Shown: positions 27,939 to 36,235 of the stretch, piece after piece
Position numbering within the stretch: position 1 is the stretch's first letter
Layout of the letters: every line of letters starts with the position of its first letter
Assembly (NCBI RefSeq): GCF_017498525.1
Contig: NZ_CP071796.1
Location: 3,596,001-3,660,000 of the forward strand
Source: Ottowia testudinis
GTDB taxonomy: Bacteria > Pseudomonadota > Gammaproteobacteria > Burkholderiales > Burkholderiaceae_C
Direction: 5' to 3'
DNA: 64,000 nucleotides
Program-made: the position numbers and the translations under genes
The notes under the pieces: model-generated
Told to the model about the DNA's origin: nothing
Databases searched by the model: none
Seen by the model: only the letters and a program-made list of their open reading frames with translations

Positions 27939-28077
27939 GAAGAATTGATTAAAATCGCGCGGTCGCCGAGTTATGGAACTACTTGCAGGGCGACGTTAAA
28001 AAATGCTGCTAAAGCGTTCGCCAGTGCTCCGGAGAGGTTTGGCAACGCAGTCGTTCAAACCCAAGGAGTTTATTCAA

Positions 28078-29265
28078 ATGGAACTGGCGAACAGCTTTCT
28101 CTTCACATCCGAATCCGTCTCTGAAGGCCACCCCGACAAGGTGGCCGACCAGATTTCCGACGCCATCCTCGACGCCCTGCTCGCGCAAGACCCGCGCGCC
28201 CGCGTGGCCGCCGAGACACTGACCAACACCGGCCTGGTGGTGCTGGCCGGCGAGATCAGCGCCAACGCGCAGGTCGACTACATCCAGGTGGCGCGCGACA
28301 CGCTGAAGAAAATCGGCTACGACAACACCGAGTACGGCATCGACTACAAGGGCTGCGCGGTCATGGTCTGCTATGACAAGCAGAGCAACGACATCGCGCA
28401 GGGCGTGGACCACGCGAGTGACGACCACCTGAACACCGGCGCCGGCGACCAGGGCCTGATGTTCGGCTACGCCTGCGACGAGACCGACACGCTGATGCCC
28501 GCGCCCATCTACTACGCGCACCGCCTGGTCGAGCGCCAGGCGCAGCTGCGCAAGGACGGCCGCCTGCCCTTCCTGCGCCCCGACGCCAAAAGCCAAGTGA
28601 CGATGCGCTATGTGGACGGCAAGCCGCACAGCATCGATACCGTCGTGCTCTCCACCCAGCACAGCCCCGACCAGAGCGAAAGCGCCACCAAGATGAAGCC
28701 CAGCTTCATCGAGGCCGTGGTCGAGGAAATCATCAAGCCCGTGCTGCCCAAGGAATGGCTGAAGGACACCAAGTACCTGATCAACCCCACCGGCCGCTTC
28801 GTCGTCGGCGGCCCGCAGGGCGACTGCGGCCTGACGGGCCGCAAGATCATCGTCGACACCTACGGCGGCGCCTGCCCGCACGGCGGCGGCGCCTTCAGCG
28901 GCAAGGACCCGACCAAGGTTGACCGCAGCGCCGCCTACGCCGCGCGCTACGTGGCCAAGAACATCGTCGCTGCGGGTCTCGCGCGCCAGTGCCAGATCCA
29001 GGTGGCGTATGCGATTGGCGTGGCCGAGCCGATGAACATCACCGTCTACACCGAAGGCACCGGCAAGATCAGCGACGAGGCCATCGCCACGCTGGTGCGC
29101 GAGCACTTCGACCTGCGCCCCAAAGGCATCATCCAGATGCTCGACCTGCAGCGCCCGATCTACCAGAAGACCGCCGCCTACGGCCACTTTGGCCGCGACG
29201 AGCCCGAGTTCACCTGGGAGCGCACGGACAAGGCGCAGGTGCTGCGAGCCGCAGCCGGGTTGTAA
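28078..29265 (+). CDS. metK: S-adenosylmethionine synthetase
   Basis: 395 residues. Makes SAM from methionine and ATP. Motifs: [22 protein letters not shown] (start of the ATP site), [33 protein letters not shown] and [19 protein letters not shown]. The ATG at 28078 has AAGGAG 11 bases upstream. A longer frame beginning at 28003 is rejected because the ribosome-binding site lies inside it. Confidence 0.98.
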   Translation: MELANSFLFTSESVSEGHPDKVADQISDAILDALLAQDPRARVAAETLTNTGLVVLAGEISANAQVDYIQVARDTLKKIGYDNTEYGIDYKGCAVMVCYDKQSNDIAQGVDHASDDHLNTGAGDQGLMFGYACDETDTLMPAPIYYAHRLVERQAQLRKDGRLPFLRPDAKSQVTMRYVDGKPHSIDTVVLSTQHSPDQSESATKMKPSFIEAVVEEIIKPVLPKEWLKDTKYLINPTGRFVVGGPQGDCGLTGRKIIVDTYGGACPHGGGAFSGKDPTKVDRSAAYAARYVAKNIVAAGLARQCQIQVAYAIGVAEPMNITVYTEGTGKISDEAIATLVREHFDLRPKGIIQMLDLQRPIYQKTAAYGHFGRDEPEFTWERTDKAQVLRAAAGL

Positions 29266-29324
29266 GCCGATTGCGGGCGGTGATGGGCGTCCGCGGTTAT
29301 TTAAGCCGCGCACCCTCACCCCAA

Positions 29325-29345
29325 CCCTCTCCCAGAGGGAGAGGG
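29325..29345. repeat. CCCTCTCCC hairpin repeat
   Basis: Nine-base arms around a 3-base loop, 60 bases after metK. A frequent intergenic element; could act as a transcript-end structure but has no T tract. Confidence 0.75.
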
Positions 29346-29649
29346 AGAAATACAAACGGCCGAGCGCAGCGATGGCCCGTCCGGTTTTTCACTCCCCTCT
29401 GGCCGTGCCGAGAAGCACAGGGTGTGGGGCGGGCGCGGCAGCGCAGCATGCCGCGCGTCGTGAACTGACTCGCTGCGGTTGTCTGAGCGGAGCGGCGCAG
29501 CCGCGCAGTGAGTTCCGCAGCGCCGCCCCACACCCGAGCATCGCAGGTTGCCCGCAGCATCGCTGCGGGACACGGCCAGTGGGGTCGCCTTTGTATTCGC
29601 ATAACTTCGCTGCGCGAAGTGAGCGAATCCCGCTTCGCGAACTTTGGTT

Positions 29650-29675
29650 ACTTTCTTTGGCGAGACAAAGAAAGT
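29650..29675. repeat. ACTTTCTTTG hairpin repeat
   Basis: Ten-base perfect arms around GCGAGA, followed by GCCGCCGGGC. A widespread proteobacterial intergenic element, here 54 bases from the stop of the NlpC/P60 gene. Confidence 0.8.
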
Positions 29676-29728
29676 GACTGCGCCGCCGGGCGCACATCCC
29701 GGCCGACAGCGCATCCACCCCAAAAACC

Positions 29729-30319
29729 TCAAGCCGCAAACACCCGCCGCCCCCCCAGATACCGCGGCCCAAAGTAGCGGCTCGCCACGCTGTCCTTGCG
29801 CACCGTGCCCCCAGTCGACGGCGCATGCACGAACTGCCCGCCCCCCACATAAATCCCCATGTGCGAAAACGCCGCCCCGCTGGTGTTGAAGAACACCAGA
29901 TCGCCGCGCTGCAGCGCCGCCTCGTCCACCGGCACCGTCACCGCCGCCCACTGCGCGGTACTTCGCGGCAGCCGAGCGCCGCCCGCGGCGACCTGCCCAA
30001 ACACGTAGTGCACCAGCCCGCTGCAATCAAAGCCGCCTTCGGGCGTGTTACCGCCATAGCGGTACGGCGTGTTGACCAGCAGCATGGCCTGCGCCACGCT
30101 GGCCTCGCGCCCGGCGGGGTCGAGCGCCAGCGGCGTTTGCGTGGGCGGCACGGGCGACGGTCTGGCCACGGTGCCAGCAGACGGCGCGCCGCCGCGCGCG
30201 GCGGGCGCCGGCCGCCGGCTGGCGCAGCCGGCCAGCAGCGTGCCGGCAGCCAGCGCCGCGAGCCATTGGCGGCGCGTGGGTGAAGGATGCGTGGCGTGAG
30301 CAGATGAAGAACCGGTCAT
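29729..30319 (-). CDS. NlpC/P60 family lipoprotein (C40 peptidase)
   Basis: 196 residues from the ATG at 30319; an earlier in-frame ATG at 30346 falls inside a palindromic repeat. Signal peptide with lipobox LLAGC (cysteine at 32). A proline-rich linker leads to the NlpC/P60 domain: catalytic cysteine in GGFDCSGLVHYVF (C99) and histidine in SHMGIYVGGGQFVHAP (about 150-165). Probably a cell-wall endopeptidase cutting D-Glu-mDAP bonds, anchored in the outer membrane. Confidence 0.9.
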   Translation of the reverse strand: MTGSSSAHATHPSPTRRQWLAALAAGTLLAGCASRRPAPAARGGAPSAGTVARPSPVPPTQTPLALDPAGREASVAQAMLLVNTPYRYGGNTPEGGFDCSGLVHYVFGQVAAGGARLPRSTAQWAAVTVPVDEAALQRGDLVFFNTSGAAFSHMGIYVGGGQFVHAPSTGGTVRKDSVASRYFGPRYLGGRRVFAA

Positions 30320-30320
30320 T

Positions 30321-30366
30321 TCAGGCCTCTCGCGCTTGCTGGACAAGCGCCAGCAGCTATTTTATG
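30321..30366 (-). repeat. Palindromic repeat copy 12
   Basis: Reverse copy at the 5' end of the NlpC/P60 gene, between it and the divergent YnfA-like gene. Confidence 0.8.
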
Positions 30367-30421
30367 TATAGCATACGCGCTTGCCAAGCCTGCCGCCCAT
30401 GCACACCGGTAACCTGCCCCC

Positions 30422-30769
30422 ATGACCCTGCCCTCGCACCCGCTCGCCAGCGCCGCCCTGTTCATGCTCACGGCCGTGACGGAAATCGTCGGCTGCTTCC
30501 TGCCCACGCTGTGGCTGCGCGGGCGCACCGGCGCCTGGGTGCTGCTGCCGGCGGCGCTGGCGCTCACCGCCTTCGTGGCCTTGCTGGCATTGCACCCGGC
30601 GGCGTCGGGGCGCGTGTACGCGGCCTACGGGGGTGTGTACGTGGCGACGGCGATCGCCTGGCTGTGGCTGGTGGATGGCGTGCGGCCCACGCCGTGGGAT
30701 CTGGCCGGCAGCGCCATGGCGTTGGCGGGCATGCTGATCATTGTTTGGGGCGGGCGCCAGGGCGGGTGA
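30422..30769 (+). CDS. YnfA/UPF0060 family membrane protein
   Basis: 115 residues with four hydrophobic segments. Motifs [39 protein letters not shown] and [24 protein letters not shown] are characteristic of UPF0060, a small family related to the small multidrug resistance exporters. Role unknown. Its 3' end overlaps a pirin remnant on the opposite strand by 32 bases. Confidence 0.92.
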   Translation: MTLPSHPLASAALFMLTAVTEIVGCFLPTLWLRGRTGAWVLLPAALALTAFVALLALHPAASGRVYAAYGGVYVATAIAWLWLVDGVRPTPWDLAGSAMALAGMLIIVWGGRQGG

Positions 30770-30917
30770 CCTGCTGGTTGCCCAGGCTGTCGCGGTGCAG
30801 CACCTCGCCTTCGAGCATGCAGGTGAAGGTCTGCAGCGCGGGGGGCAGCGCGCGGGCGATGGGTGCATCGGTGCCGACGATGGCGGTGCGCGCCTGCAGG
30901 CGCCGCGGAGCGGTCAT
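30738..30917 (-). pseudogene. Pirin remnant with internal deletion
   Basis: A 59-codon frame on the reverse strand whose ATG overlaps the GNAT stop (ATGA). The first half (RRLQARTAIVG...IARAL) resembles the start of pirin proteins. The second half, [21 protein letters not shown], closely matches the pirin motif that follows the first metal site. The roughly 35 residues in between, which carry the metal-binding HxH, are missing, and everything after TRPG is lost. It therefore cannot be a working pirin. A complete pirin gene lies 2.3 kb away. Confidence 0.75.
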
Positions 30918-31210
30918 TCGTGCGCCAGCGAAATGGCCTGGTATTCGGGGTGCCGGTCGATGTACGACTTGACGAAAGAGCAGTCGGGCCGCACCTTGAG
31001 CTGATGCGCCGCCGCGTAGTCCAGCACATGGCGCACCAGCTTGCTGCCGATGCCGCGGCCTTCCAGCGCCTTGGGCACGACGGTGTGCAAGGTGGCGATG
31101 CCGTCCGGAAGGCGCGCGAACTCCACGTGGGCGGTGTGGCCGTCCACGGACAGTTCGAAGCGGTGCGCGGCTTCGTTCAGGGTGATGCTGGGCGATTCGC
31201 TGGGTGTCAT
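30914..31210 (-). CDS. GNAT family N-acetyltransferase (short CG type)
   Basis: 98 residues from the ATG at 31210. The acetyl-CoA loop is VVPKALEGRGIGSKLVRHVLDYA (about 48-70), and PDCSFVKSYIDRHPEY near the end is typical of the small YidJ/CG-type acetyltransferases. Substrate unknown. It begins 19 bases after the Kef antiporter stop and is followed by the pirin remnant, so the three were probably one operon. Confidence 0.88.
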   Translation of the reverse strand: MTPSESPSITLNEAAHRFELSVDGHTAHVEFARLPDGIATLHTVVPKALEGRGIGSKLVRHVLDYAAAHQLKVRPDCSFVKSYIDRHPEYQAISLAHE

Positions 31211-31229
31211 GGGTGTTCTCCTGGGTGGT

Positions 31230-33047
31230 TCAGTGTGGCTGCGCCCTGGCGGCGGCGGGTTCGGCCGCATCGCCCTTGGGCGGCGGCGGCTCGATGTGGT
31301 CGATGTTGCCCAGCACCAGCGCGCGGCCGGCAAACGGCTTGCCGGCGATCTCCAGCGCGAAGCGCTCGGCGTCGCGGCGGCGCACGTCGTCGGTGATGTC
31401 CTGCGCCTCGATGTCGCTGGCGCCCATGGCGCGAACGGCTTCGTGGCCCATGCGCAGCGCGGCGTCGAAGGTTTCGCGCACCACGGTGTCGACGTCGATC
31501 TTCACCAGCGCCAGCGCGTGCTGGCGGTCGAAGGCGCGCACCACCAAACGCGCGGAGGGGCATTCGCGCCGCACGTTCTCGGCGATGCGCGTGGCGGCTT
31601 TCGGATCGTCGACGCAGACCATGATGACGTCGGCATGGTGCGCGCCGGCGGCGTGCAGCACCTCGGGCCGCGCGCCGTCGCCGTAGTAGATCTTGAAGTT
31701 GAGGTAGCGCGCGGCGGTGGTGATGACTTCGGTGTCGAGGTCGATCACGCTCAAGCGCGCGCCGCGCGCCAGCGGCGCCTGGCTGGCGATCTGGCCGACG
31801 CGCCCGAAGCCGATGATGAGCACGTTGCCGCGCAGATCGTGCGGCGCTTCCACACCGTCGAGCGAAGGCGCCTGGGCGCGCCCAAGGCGCTTGTGCAGCG
31901 CCACCACGAGCGGCGTGAGCGCCATCGACAGCACCACGATGGCCGTCATGATGGCGTTGGTATTGTCCGAAATCACGTGCTGCGACTGCGCCGCCGCGTA
32001 GAGGACGAAGGCGAATTCGCCGCCCTGGGCCATCAGCGTGGCGCGGTCGGCGGCATCGGCGCTGTTGCTGCCGGCCGCTCGCGCCACGGCGTAGATGCAC
32101 AGTGCCTTGGTGAGCATCAGCGCGATCACGCCGGTGGCGATGTTGACCCCGTTGGCCGCCACAACCGACAGGTTGAGCGACATGCCCACGGCCAGGAAGA
32201 ACAGGCCCAGCAACAGCCCGCGGAAGGGCTCGATGTCGGCCTCGAGCTGGTGGCGAAAGCTCGATTCCGACAGCAGCACGCCGGCCACGAAAGCGCCCAT
32301 GGCCATCGACAGGCCGCCCAGCTCCATCAGCAGCGCGGCGCCCAGCACCACCAGCAGCGCGGCGGCGGTCATCACCTCGCGCGCACCGGCGCGGGCGAGG
32401 ATGCGAAACAGCGGGTTGAGCAGCCACAGCCCGGCCACCACCAACGCGCCCAGCGCCAACGCCGCCACGCCCAGGCGCTGCCACAGCGGATCGGCGGCGG
32501 CCTGCGCGGCGCCGGGCGGCGCCAGAAACGCGACGATGGCCAGCAGCGGCACGATGAGCAGGTCTTCCAGCAGCAGGATGGAGACGATGCGCTGGCCGCG
32601 CGGCGCATTCACGTCGCCACGCTCGGCCAGCACCTGCATCACGATGGCGGTGGACGTGAGCACGAAACCCATGGCGCACACAAACGCCACCGGCCATGGC
32701 ACGCTGTAGCCGGCCACGCCCACCAGCGTGAGCAGGACGCCGCTCACCACCACCTGCAGGCTGCCCAAGCCGAAGATCTGCCGGCGCAGGCTCCACAGGT
32801 GCGAGGGCTTCATCTCCAACCCGATGATGAACAGGAACATCACCACGCCCAGCTCGGCCAGGTGCATGATGGCCTGCGGATTGGTCACCAGCGCCAGGCC
32901 AAACGGCCCGATGGCCAGCCCCGCCGCCAGATAGCCCAGCACCGAGCCCAGCCCGAGGCGCTTGAACAGCGGCACGGCCACCACGGCGGCGCCCAGCAGC
33001 GTCACGACGCCGATCAATTGCCCGGCATAGCCTTCCGCAGCAGCCAT
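31230..33047 (-). CDS. Monovalent cation:proton antiporter, Kef type (CPA2)
   Basis: 605 residues from the ATG at 33047. Twelve or so membrane segments (about 1-385) form the Na+/H+ exchanger domain, with GLEMKPSHLWSLRRQIFGLG and the LLLEDLLIVPLLAI segment. A cytoplasmic RCK/TrkA-N domain follows (about 412-530), with the NAD-binding NVLIIGFGRVGQIASQ. The architecture matches glutathione-gated potassium efflux proteins KefB/KefC. Regulation by glutathione adducts is family knowledge, not visible here. Start preferred over upstream codons because the extension is arginine-rich. Confidence 0.92.
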   Translation of the reverse strand: MAAAEGYAGQLIGVVTLLGAAVVAVPLFKRLGLGSVLGYLAAGLAIGPFGLALVTNPQAIMHLAELGVVMFLFIIGLEMKPSHLWSLRRQIFGLGSLQVVVSGVLLTLVGVAGYSVPWPVAFVCAMGFVLTSTAIVMQVLAERGDVNAPRGQRIVSILLLEDLLIVPLLAIVAFLAPPGAAQAAADPLWQRLGVAALALGALVVAGLWLLNPLFRILARAGAREVMTAAALLVVLGAALLMELGGLSMAMGAFVAGVLLSESSFRHQLEADIEPFRGLLLGLFFLAVGMSLNLSVVAANGVNIATGVIALMLTKALCIYAVARAAGSNSADAADRATLMAQGGEFAFVLYAAAQSQHVISDNTNAIMTAIVVLSMALTPLVVALHKRLGRAQAPSLDGVEAPHDLRGNVLIIGFGRVGQIASQAPLARGARLSVIDLDTEVITTAARYLNFKIYYGDGARPEVLHAAGAHHADVIMVCVDDPKAATRIAENVRRECPSARLVVRAFDRQHALALVKIDVDTVVRETFDAALRMGHEAVRAMGASDIEAQDITDDVRRRDAERFALEIAGKPFAGRALVLGNIDHIEPPPPKGDAAEPAAARAQPH

Positions 33048-33171
33048 GGTTGCGCTTTCTTTTCTTTCTGGTGGATCGGGAGGGCAGCGGCGCGGTCTTC
33101 GTTGCCAACCCGCTGCCGGGCCAGCAGCGTAGCGCAAACCGCCGACGCCCGCGCAGCCCCTCAGATTACTA

Positions 33172-33220
33172 TATATTTAATAGCTGCTTGCGCTTGACAG
33201 ACAAGCGCTGGCGGCACAAA
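33172..33220 (+). repeat. Palindromic repeat copy 13
   Basis: Forward copy between the Kef gene and the pirin gene, with a close-to-consensus hairpin. Confidence 0.9.
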
Positions 33221-33263
33221 ACACCGCGAACCCACAAGGTCCGCGGTGTTCGGGCCGCGCCGC

Positions 33264-34151
33264 TCAGCCCATGCGGCCGAACTTGCCGCTGTTGAAGTCG
33301 CTCACGGCCTGCGCGATCTCTGCCTGGCTGTTCATCACGAACGGCCCGTAGCCGACCACCGGCTCGTCGATCGGCTCGCCGGCCAGCAGCAGCAGCTTGG
33401 CGTCGCCGTTGGCCTCCACGCGCAAGCCCGTGCCGGCGCTGGACAGCGTGGCCATGTCGGCGGCGCGCAGCACGGTATCGCCGTTCAACATCACCGTGCC
33501 GTCCAGCACCACGACGATCGTGCTCCAGCCGTCGGGCTGGCTCAGATCGGCCGTCTGGCCGGCGGCCAGGCGCACGTCCCACACGTTCATGGGCGTGTAG
33601 GTTTGCGCCGGGCCTTTGGCGCCATCGAACGCGCCCGCGATCACGCGCACGCAGCCCGCGCCATCCGGCAATTCGACCGACGGAATCTGCGCGTCGGTGA
33701 TGCCCTGGTAGTGCGCCGGTGTCATCTTGTCCTTGGCGGGCAGGTTCACCCACAGCTGCACCATCTCGAACGGGCCGCCGCTCTTGCTGAAGGCCTCTGA
33801 GTGGAACTCCTCGTGGATGATGCCGCCGCCGGCCGTCATCCATTGCACGTCGCCCTTGCCGATGACGCCGCCGGCGCCGGTGCTGTCGCGGTGCTCCACT
33901 TCGCCGTCGTAGACGATGGTCACGGTTTCGAAGCCGCGGTGCGGGTGCTGGCCGACGCCGCGCCGGTGGCCGGTGTTGGGGCTGAAACGGGTGGGCGCGG
34001 CGTAGTCGAGCATCAGGAACGGGCTGCGCTCGGCCACGCCGGCGCCGCTGTAGCCGAACAGGCCGTGCACCGGAAAACCGTCGCCGACCCAGTGGCGGCC
34101 GGGGGCGCTGCGGGTGTCGAGGACTTGCTTGGAGAGGACGGTGGTGGTCAT
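33264..34151 (-). CDS. Pirin family protein
   Basis: 295 residues. Bicupin with metal ligands in QHPHRGFETVTIVYDGEVEHRD (about 68-90) and WMTAGGGIIHEEF. Some pirins oxidise quercetin, others act as redox-sensing co-regulators. C-terminal cupin PFVMNSQAEIAQAVSDFNSGKFG is complete. Divergent from a LysR regulator, a common arrangement for pirins in Proteobacteria, so it is probably under that regulator. Confidence 0.94.
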   Translation of the reverse strand: MTTTVLSKQVLDTRSAPGRHWVGDGFPVHGLFGYSGAGVAERSPFLMLDYAAPTRFSPNTGHRRGVGQHPHRGFETVTIVYDGEVEHRDSTGAGGVIGKGDVQWMTAGGGIIHEEFHSEAFSKSGGPFEMVQLWVNLPAKDKMTPAHYQGITDAQIPSVELPDGAGCVRVIAGAFDGAKGPAQTYTPMNVWDVRLAAGQTADLSQPDGWSTIVVVLDGTVMLNGDTVLRAADMATLSSAGTGLRVEANGDAKLLLLAGEPIDEPVVGYGPFVMNSQAEIAQAVSDFNSGKFGRMG

Positions 34152-34304
34152 GTCGATCAGCTTTCCTTGTGCGCGGGCCAGGCCGCGCGGCGTGGGGCGC
34201 CAACCGGTTTGTCAGCGCATGATTGAAGGGTATGGTCTATCGAATTGGATTTAAATAGGCCAAATTTCACCAGATTGTTCCATTTGTAGAACAATACAGA
34301 GCGG

Positions 34305-34412
34305 CCGGATGCAGAGGGCGCAGAGATTCCGCAGAGGACGCAAAAGATTCAGAGAAAACCTTTTTGGCTGTTCTTTTGCGTCCTCTGCGAATCCTTTGCG
34401 TCCTCTGCGTCC
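34305..34412. repeat. GCAGAGGACGCA palindromic element, copy A
   Basis: Left half has GCAGAGGACGCA-type units, right half the complementary TGCGTCCTCTGC units, separated by about 30 bases, so the whole can fold into one long imperfect hairpin. A related copy lies at 36092-36234. Confidence 0.8.
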
Positions 34413-34458
34413 GGCTGTTCGGCTGTTCGGCTGTTCGGCTGTTCGGCTGTTCGGCTGC
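34413..34458. repeat. 8-bp tandem repeat (GGCTGTTC)n before LysR gene
   Basis: Five full GGCTGTTC units plus a partial sixth. The array ends 20 bases before the LysR start codon. Confidence 0.95.
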
Positions 34459-34478
34459 TTTTTGAACCGCTCATCCCC

Positions 34479-35438
34479 ATGGACGACCTGAACGACCTGG
34501 CCTACTTCGCCCATGTGGCCGAGCACGGCGGTTTTGCCGCTGCCGAGCGGGCCACGGGCATTCCCAAGAGCAAGCTCAGCCGCCGCGTGGCCGATCTGGA
34601 AGCGCGGCTGGGCGTGCGCCTGATCCAGCGCAGCACGCGGCGCTTTGCCGTCACCGACATTGGCCAGCGCACGCTGCAACATGCACGCGCCATGCTGGCC
34701 GAGGCCGATGCGGCCGAGGCGCTGGCGCGCGAGGAAACCGCCGCCCCGCGCGGCACGGTGCGGCTGGCCTGCCCGCCTGCGCTGCTGCAGCACGCCGTGG
34801 GCGGCATGCTGGCGCGCTTTCTCAACGCCTGGCCGCAAGTGCACGTGCAGGTGCAGGCGACCAACCGCAACGTCGACGTGTGGCAGGACGGCGTGGACCT
34901 GGCGCTGCGCGTGCGCGCCCCGGGCGCCGCGCTGCCGCAGGATGAAATCATCAAGCCGCTGGCGCTCAGCCCCCACCTGCTGGTGGCCGCGCCCGCACTG
35001 CTGGCCAACGCCGCGCCGCCCGCCACGCCGGCCGATCTGGCGCGCCTGCCGGCGCTGGCGCTGGGCAATTCGCCCGAGCAGGCGCGCTGGCGGCTCAGCG
35101 GCCCCGACGGCACGGCGGCCGAAGTGCCGCTGGCCCCGCGCCTGGTGGTGGACGACATGGGCGCGCTGCTGTGCGCCGCGCTGGCCGGCGTGGGCTGCGC
35201 GGCGCTGCCGCGGCTGATGGTGCACGGGCCGCTGGCGCGCGGCGAATTGCAGCCGCTGCTGCCCGGCTGGGCGCCGCCGCCCGGCTTGGTGCAAGCCGCT
35301 TTCGCCAGCCGGCAAGGCCTGCGCCCGGCGGTGCGGCAGTTGCTGGACGCGCTGGCGGCGGGGTTCGATGAGCTGGTGCGCGAGGGGCGTTGCCTGCAAG
35401 CTCCGTTTGGAGCGGCGCCACCTCCAACGCTCTCATAA
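34479..35438 (+). CDS. LysR family transcriptional regulator
   Basis: 319 residues. N-terminal winged helix-turn-helix (about 1-60: AYFAHVAEHGGFAAAERATGIPKSKLSRRVADLE), then a linker helix and the periplasmic-binding-protein-like effector domain (about 90-295). Probably regulates the divergent pirin gene and itself; the inducer is unknown. No good ribosome-binding site is visible in the short stretch between the 8-bp tandem repeat and the ATG. Confidence 0.93.
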   Translation: MDDLNDLAYFAHVAEHGGFAAAERATGIPKSKLSRRVADLEARLGVRLIQRSTRRFAVTDIGQRTLQHARAMLAEADAAEALAREETAAPRGTVRLACPPALLQHAVGGMLARFLNAWPQVHVQVQATNRNVDVWQDGVDLALRVRAPGAALPQDEIIKPLALSPHLLVAAPALLANAAPPATPADLARLPALALGNSPEQARWRLSGPDGTAAEVPLAPRLVVDDMGALLCAALAGVGCAALPRLMVHGPLARGELQPLLPGWAPPPGLVQAAFASRQGLRPAVRQLLDALAAGFDELVREGRCLQAPFGAAPPPTLS

Positions 35439-35499
35439 GCATAGCTGCCACCGCTTATCCACGGCGGGCCAGTCGCCGATGCGACTTAGAAAAACGGCG

Positions 35500-36030
35500 T
35501 CAGCGAGCCGCCGGCGCCAGGGCGCGGCATACGCCGTCGCAGGCGTCCTCGACCAGGTCGAGCACGTGCTCGAAGCCCGCTTCGCCGCCGTAGTACGGGT
35601 CGGGCACCTCGCTGGCCGCGTGGCGCGTGCAGAAGTCGGTCAGGCGGCGCAACTTGTGGCGCTGACCGGGCGGGCAGAGGGCGCGGGCGGCCTGTTCGTT
35701 GGCGTCGTCCATCACCAGCACCAGGTCGAAATCGGCAACGTCCTGCCGCGTGAGCTGGCGCGCCCGCTGATGGCTGAGATCGAAGCCGCGCCGCAGCGCG
35801 TGCGCCTGCGCGCGCTCGTCGGGCGGGCGGCCCACGTGGTAGCCGTGCGTGCCGGCCGAATCGACCTGGATGCGGTCAGCCAAGCCCGCGTCGGCCACCC
35901 GTTGCTCAAGCACGCCATGCGCCGTCGGGCTGCGGCAGATGTTGCCCATGCAAACCATCAGCACGCGCAGCGGGCGCTCGGGGGTGGGAGCGTGCAGACC
36001 GAGAGTGGGTAAAGGAAGCGAATTGCTCAT
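35500..36030 (-). CDS. Low molecular weight protein-tyrosine-phosphatase
   Basis: 176 residues. The catalytic P-loop CMGNICRSP (C27 to R33) and the general-acid aspartate in VPDPYYGGEAGFEHV (about 143) define the family. In other bacteria such enzymes dephosphorylate tyrosine kinases of polysaccharide export or act in stress responses; no kinase or capsule gene is nearby. The N-terminal 20 residues before LRVLMVC are an unusual extension. Confidence 0.93.
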   Translation of the reverse strand: MSNSLPLPTLGLHAPTPERPLRVLMVCMGNICRSPTAHGVLEQRVADAGLADRIQVDSAGTHGYHVGRPPDERAQAHALRRGFDLSHQRARQLTRQDVADFDLVLVMDDANEQAARALCPPGQRHKLRRLTDFCTRHAASEVPDPYYGGEAGFEHVLDLVEDACDGVCRALAPAAR

Positions 36031-36033
36031 GAT

Positions 36034-36080
36034 TCAATAGCTGCTCGCGCTTGCCCAGCAGGCGCTACAGGCTGTTTTAT
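36034..36080 (+). repeat. Palindromic repeat copy 14
   Basis: Forward copy 3 bases upstream of the phosphatase start codon. Confidence 0.8.
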
Positions 36081-36091
36081 CAAAGAAGAAG

Positions 36092-36234
36092 AACAAAAAG
36101 CGGACGCAGAGGACGCAGAGATTTCGCAGAGAACGCAGAAAAAACCATGGGGAATTTTTTCTTGGTTTTCTTTTGCGTCCTTTGCGAATCCTTTGCTCTG
36201 CGTAAGGATGTCCGGCTGTTCGGCTGTCCGGTTT
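36092..36234. repeat. GCAGAGGACGCA palindromic element, copy B
   Basis: Same architecture as copy A: GCAGAGGACGCAGAG units, an AT-rich middle, then TTTTGCGTCC units and two GGCTGTTC-like units. It abuts the ffh stop and may end its transcript. Confidence 0.8.
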
Positions 36235-36235
36235 T

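Larger units (their letters stand above)
29266..29728. other. Repeat-mosaic spacer after metK
   Basis: 463 bases without a gene. It contains a CCCTCTCCC/GGGAGAGGG hairpin (29325-29345), a stretch with many short GC palindromes (29400-29640), and an ACTTTCTTTG/CAAAGAAAGT hairpin (29650-29675). These are common intergenic sequences of Proteobacteria joined end to end. Confidence 0.65.
34152..34478. other. Divergent pirin/LysR spacer
   Basis: 327 bases. The pirin side is AT-rich (34200-34300) and should contain its promoter and the LysR operator; a weak CTAT...ATAG symmetry lies around 34228-34250. The LysR side is filled by a palindromic element (34305-34412) and an 8-bp tandem repeat (34413-34458). 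Confidence 0.6.

Noticed and set aside
29266-29680. Plus-strand frames 3' of metK
   Set aside because: They run through repeat-mosaic DNA in several frames without motifs or ribosome-binding sites.
29640-29700. ACTTTCTTTG hairpin considered as a phage attachment site
   Set aside because: No integrase, no duplicated core flanking any island, and the element is known as a common intergenic repeat.
34200-34260. LysR operator of T-N11-A type in the pirin spacer
   Set aside because: Several weak matches but no clear symmetric site; listed only as part of the spacer.
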